A stretch of DNA of 5,832 nt, from assembly GCA_017419325.1 (NCBI GenBank), contig JAFOLN010000316.1:1-5832 (forward strand), written 5' to 3'. Shown here in pieces: positions 5,760-5,832 of this stretch. The stretch comes from Clostridia bacterium. GTDB lineage: Bacteria; Bacillota; Clostridia; Oscillospirales; RGIG577. The translations under genes and the position numbers were made by a program. Numbering within the stretch: position 1 is the stretch's first letter; each line of letters opens with the position of its first letter. The notes under the pieces are model-generated. The model was not told the DNA's origin. It did no database searches and worked only from the letters and a program-made list of their open reading frames with translations.

Positions 5760-5829
5760 GTATAATTAAAAAACAGAATAAAAAGCGAGCGGCATAACCG
5801 CCGCCCGCACATATGTGCCCGTAGCTCAG
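5760..5829 (+). repeat. tRNA leader repeat, copy 2
   Basis: GTATAAT (TATAAT at 5761-5766), an A-rich stretch longer than in copy 1, a GC-rich hairpin, GCACATATGTGC (5807-5818), then CCCGTAGCTCAG. It matches copy 1 in element order and, from the hairpin's right arm onward, nearly base for base. No -35 hexamer is evident for this TATAAT. Confidence 0.75.
5780..5808 (-). terminator. Intrinsic terminator reading leftward (copy 2)
   Basis: Arms 5785-5793 and 5800-5808 form a 9-bp stem with a 6-base loop. One position (5788/5805) is A-C on the plus strand but a G-U wobble on the minus strand, and five T's follow the stem only on the minus strand. Both facts indicate that the leftward RNA is the one that folds and terminates here. 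Confidence 0.6.
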
Positions 5830-5832
5830 ATG
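5815..5832 (+). tRNA. tRNA 5' end, cut by right edge (probably tRNA-Arg)
   Basis: GTGCCCG acceptor strand, U8-A9 (TA), D-stem GCTC and loop start AGATG. Unlike the upstream remnant it has the normal T at position 8. The anticodon lies outside the window; arginine is inferred from near-identity with the 5' end of the tRNA-Arg(CCG) copy. Confidence 0.6.

Noticed and set aside
5554..5808. CRISPR-like repeats at the right end
   Set aside because: Only two related blocks of unequal length, containing promoters and tRNA heads, with no regular spacers.
5535..5812. Two minus-strand small open frames (67 and 70 codons) at the right end
   Set aside because: They are translations of the tRNA remnant, hairpins and repeats read in reverse; no ribosome site, and frames of this kind commonly arise opposite tRNAs.

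Overview
The window looks like a chromosomal segment of a Gram-positive anaerobe of the Clostridia (Bacillota), probably a gut-type lineage. This is inferred from strong AGGAGG/GGGAGG ribosome binding sites, a DivIVA-family protein, a split class I (Fe-S) fumarase beta subunit, a Bacillota-type SPFH/TPM membrane gene set, and fairly GC-rich coding sequence that still uses many ATA, AGA and AGG codons. The genus cannot be read from this sequence.

Layout. The left part (1-2113) is transcribed leftward. From the divergent region inward it holds a thioredoxin gene with its own sigma-A-type promoter and a terminator-like hairpin. Then comes a tight set: a DivIVA-like coiled-coil protein, a fumarase beta subunit whose GTG start overlaps the DivIVA stop (GTGA), and a GNAT acetyltransferase that runs off the left edge. 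The right part (2219-5514) is transcribed rightward from a clear TTGAAA-17-TATAAT promoter. It is a three-gene operon: an SPFH ('virion core'-type) protein with three C-terminal zinc ribbons, a two-zinc-ribbon protein with a C-terminal membrane helix, and a secreted or membrane TPM-domain protein that starts at TTG overlapping the previous stop (TTGA). By domain content this matches the Bacillus subtilis ydjI, ydjG and ydjH genes, which work with PspA in envelope stress, but no PspA gene is present here.

The last ~320 bases hold no protein gene and are the strangest part. A block made of TATAAT, an A-rich stretch, a GC-rich hairpin, the palindrome GCACATATGTGC and a tRNA 5' end occurs twice. 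The first tRNA is a recognisable tRNA-Arg(CCG) head that loses homology inside the T arm and carries C instead of U at position 8, so it looks like a pseudo-tRNA. The ~140 bases that follow it are a densely self-complementary sequence. The second tRNA runs off the right edge. Both GC hairpins read as intrinsic terminators on the minus strand only. This could be a tandem tRNA duplication with decay, a tRNA-headed repeat element, or an antisense structured RNA; the sequence alone does not decide.
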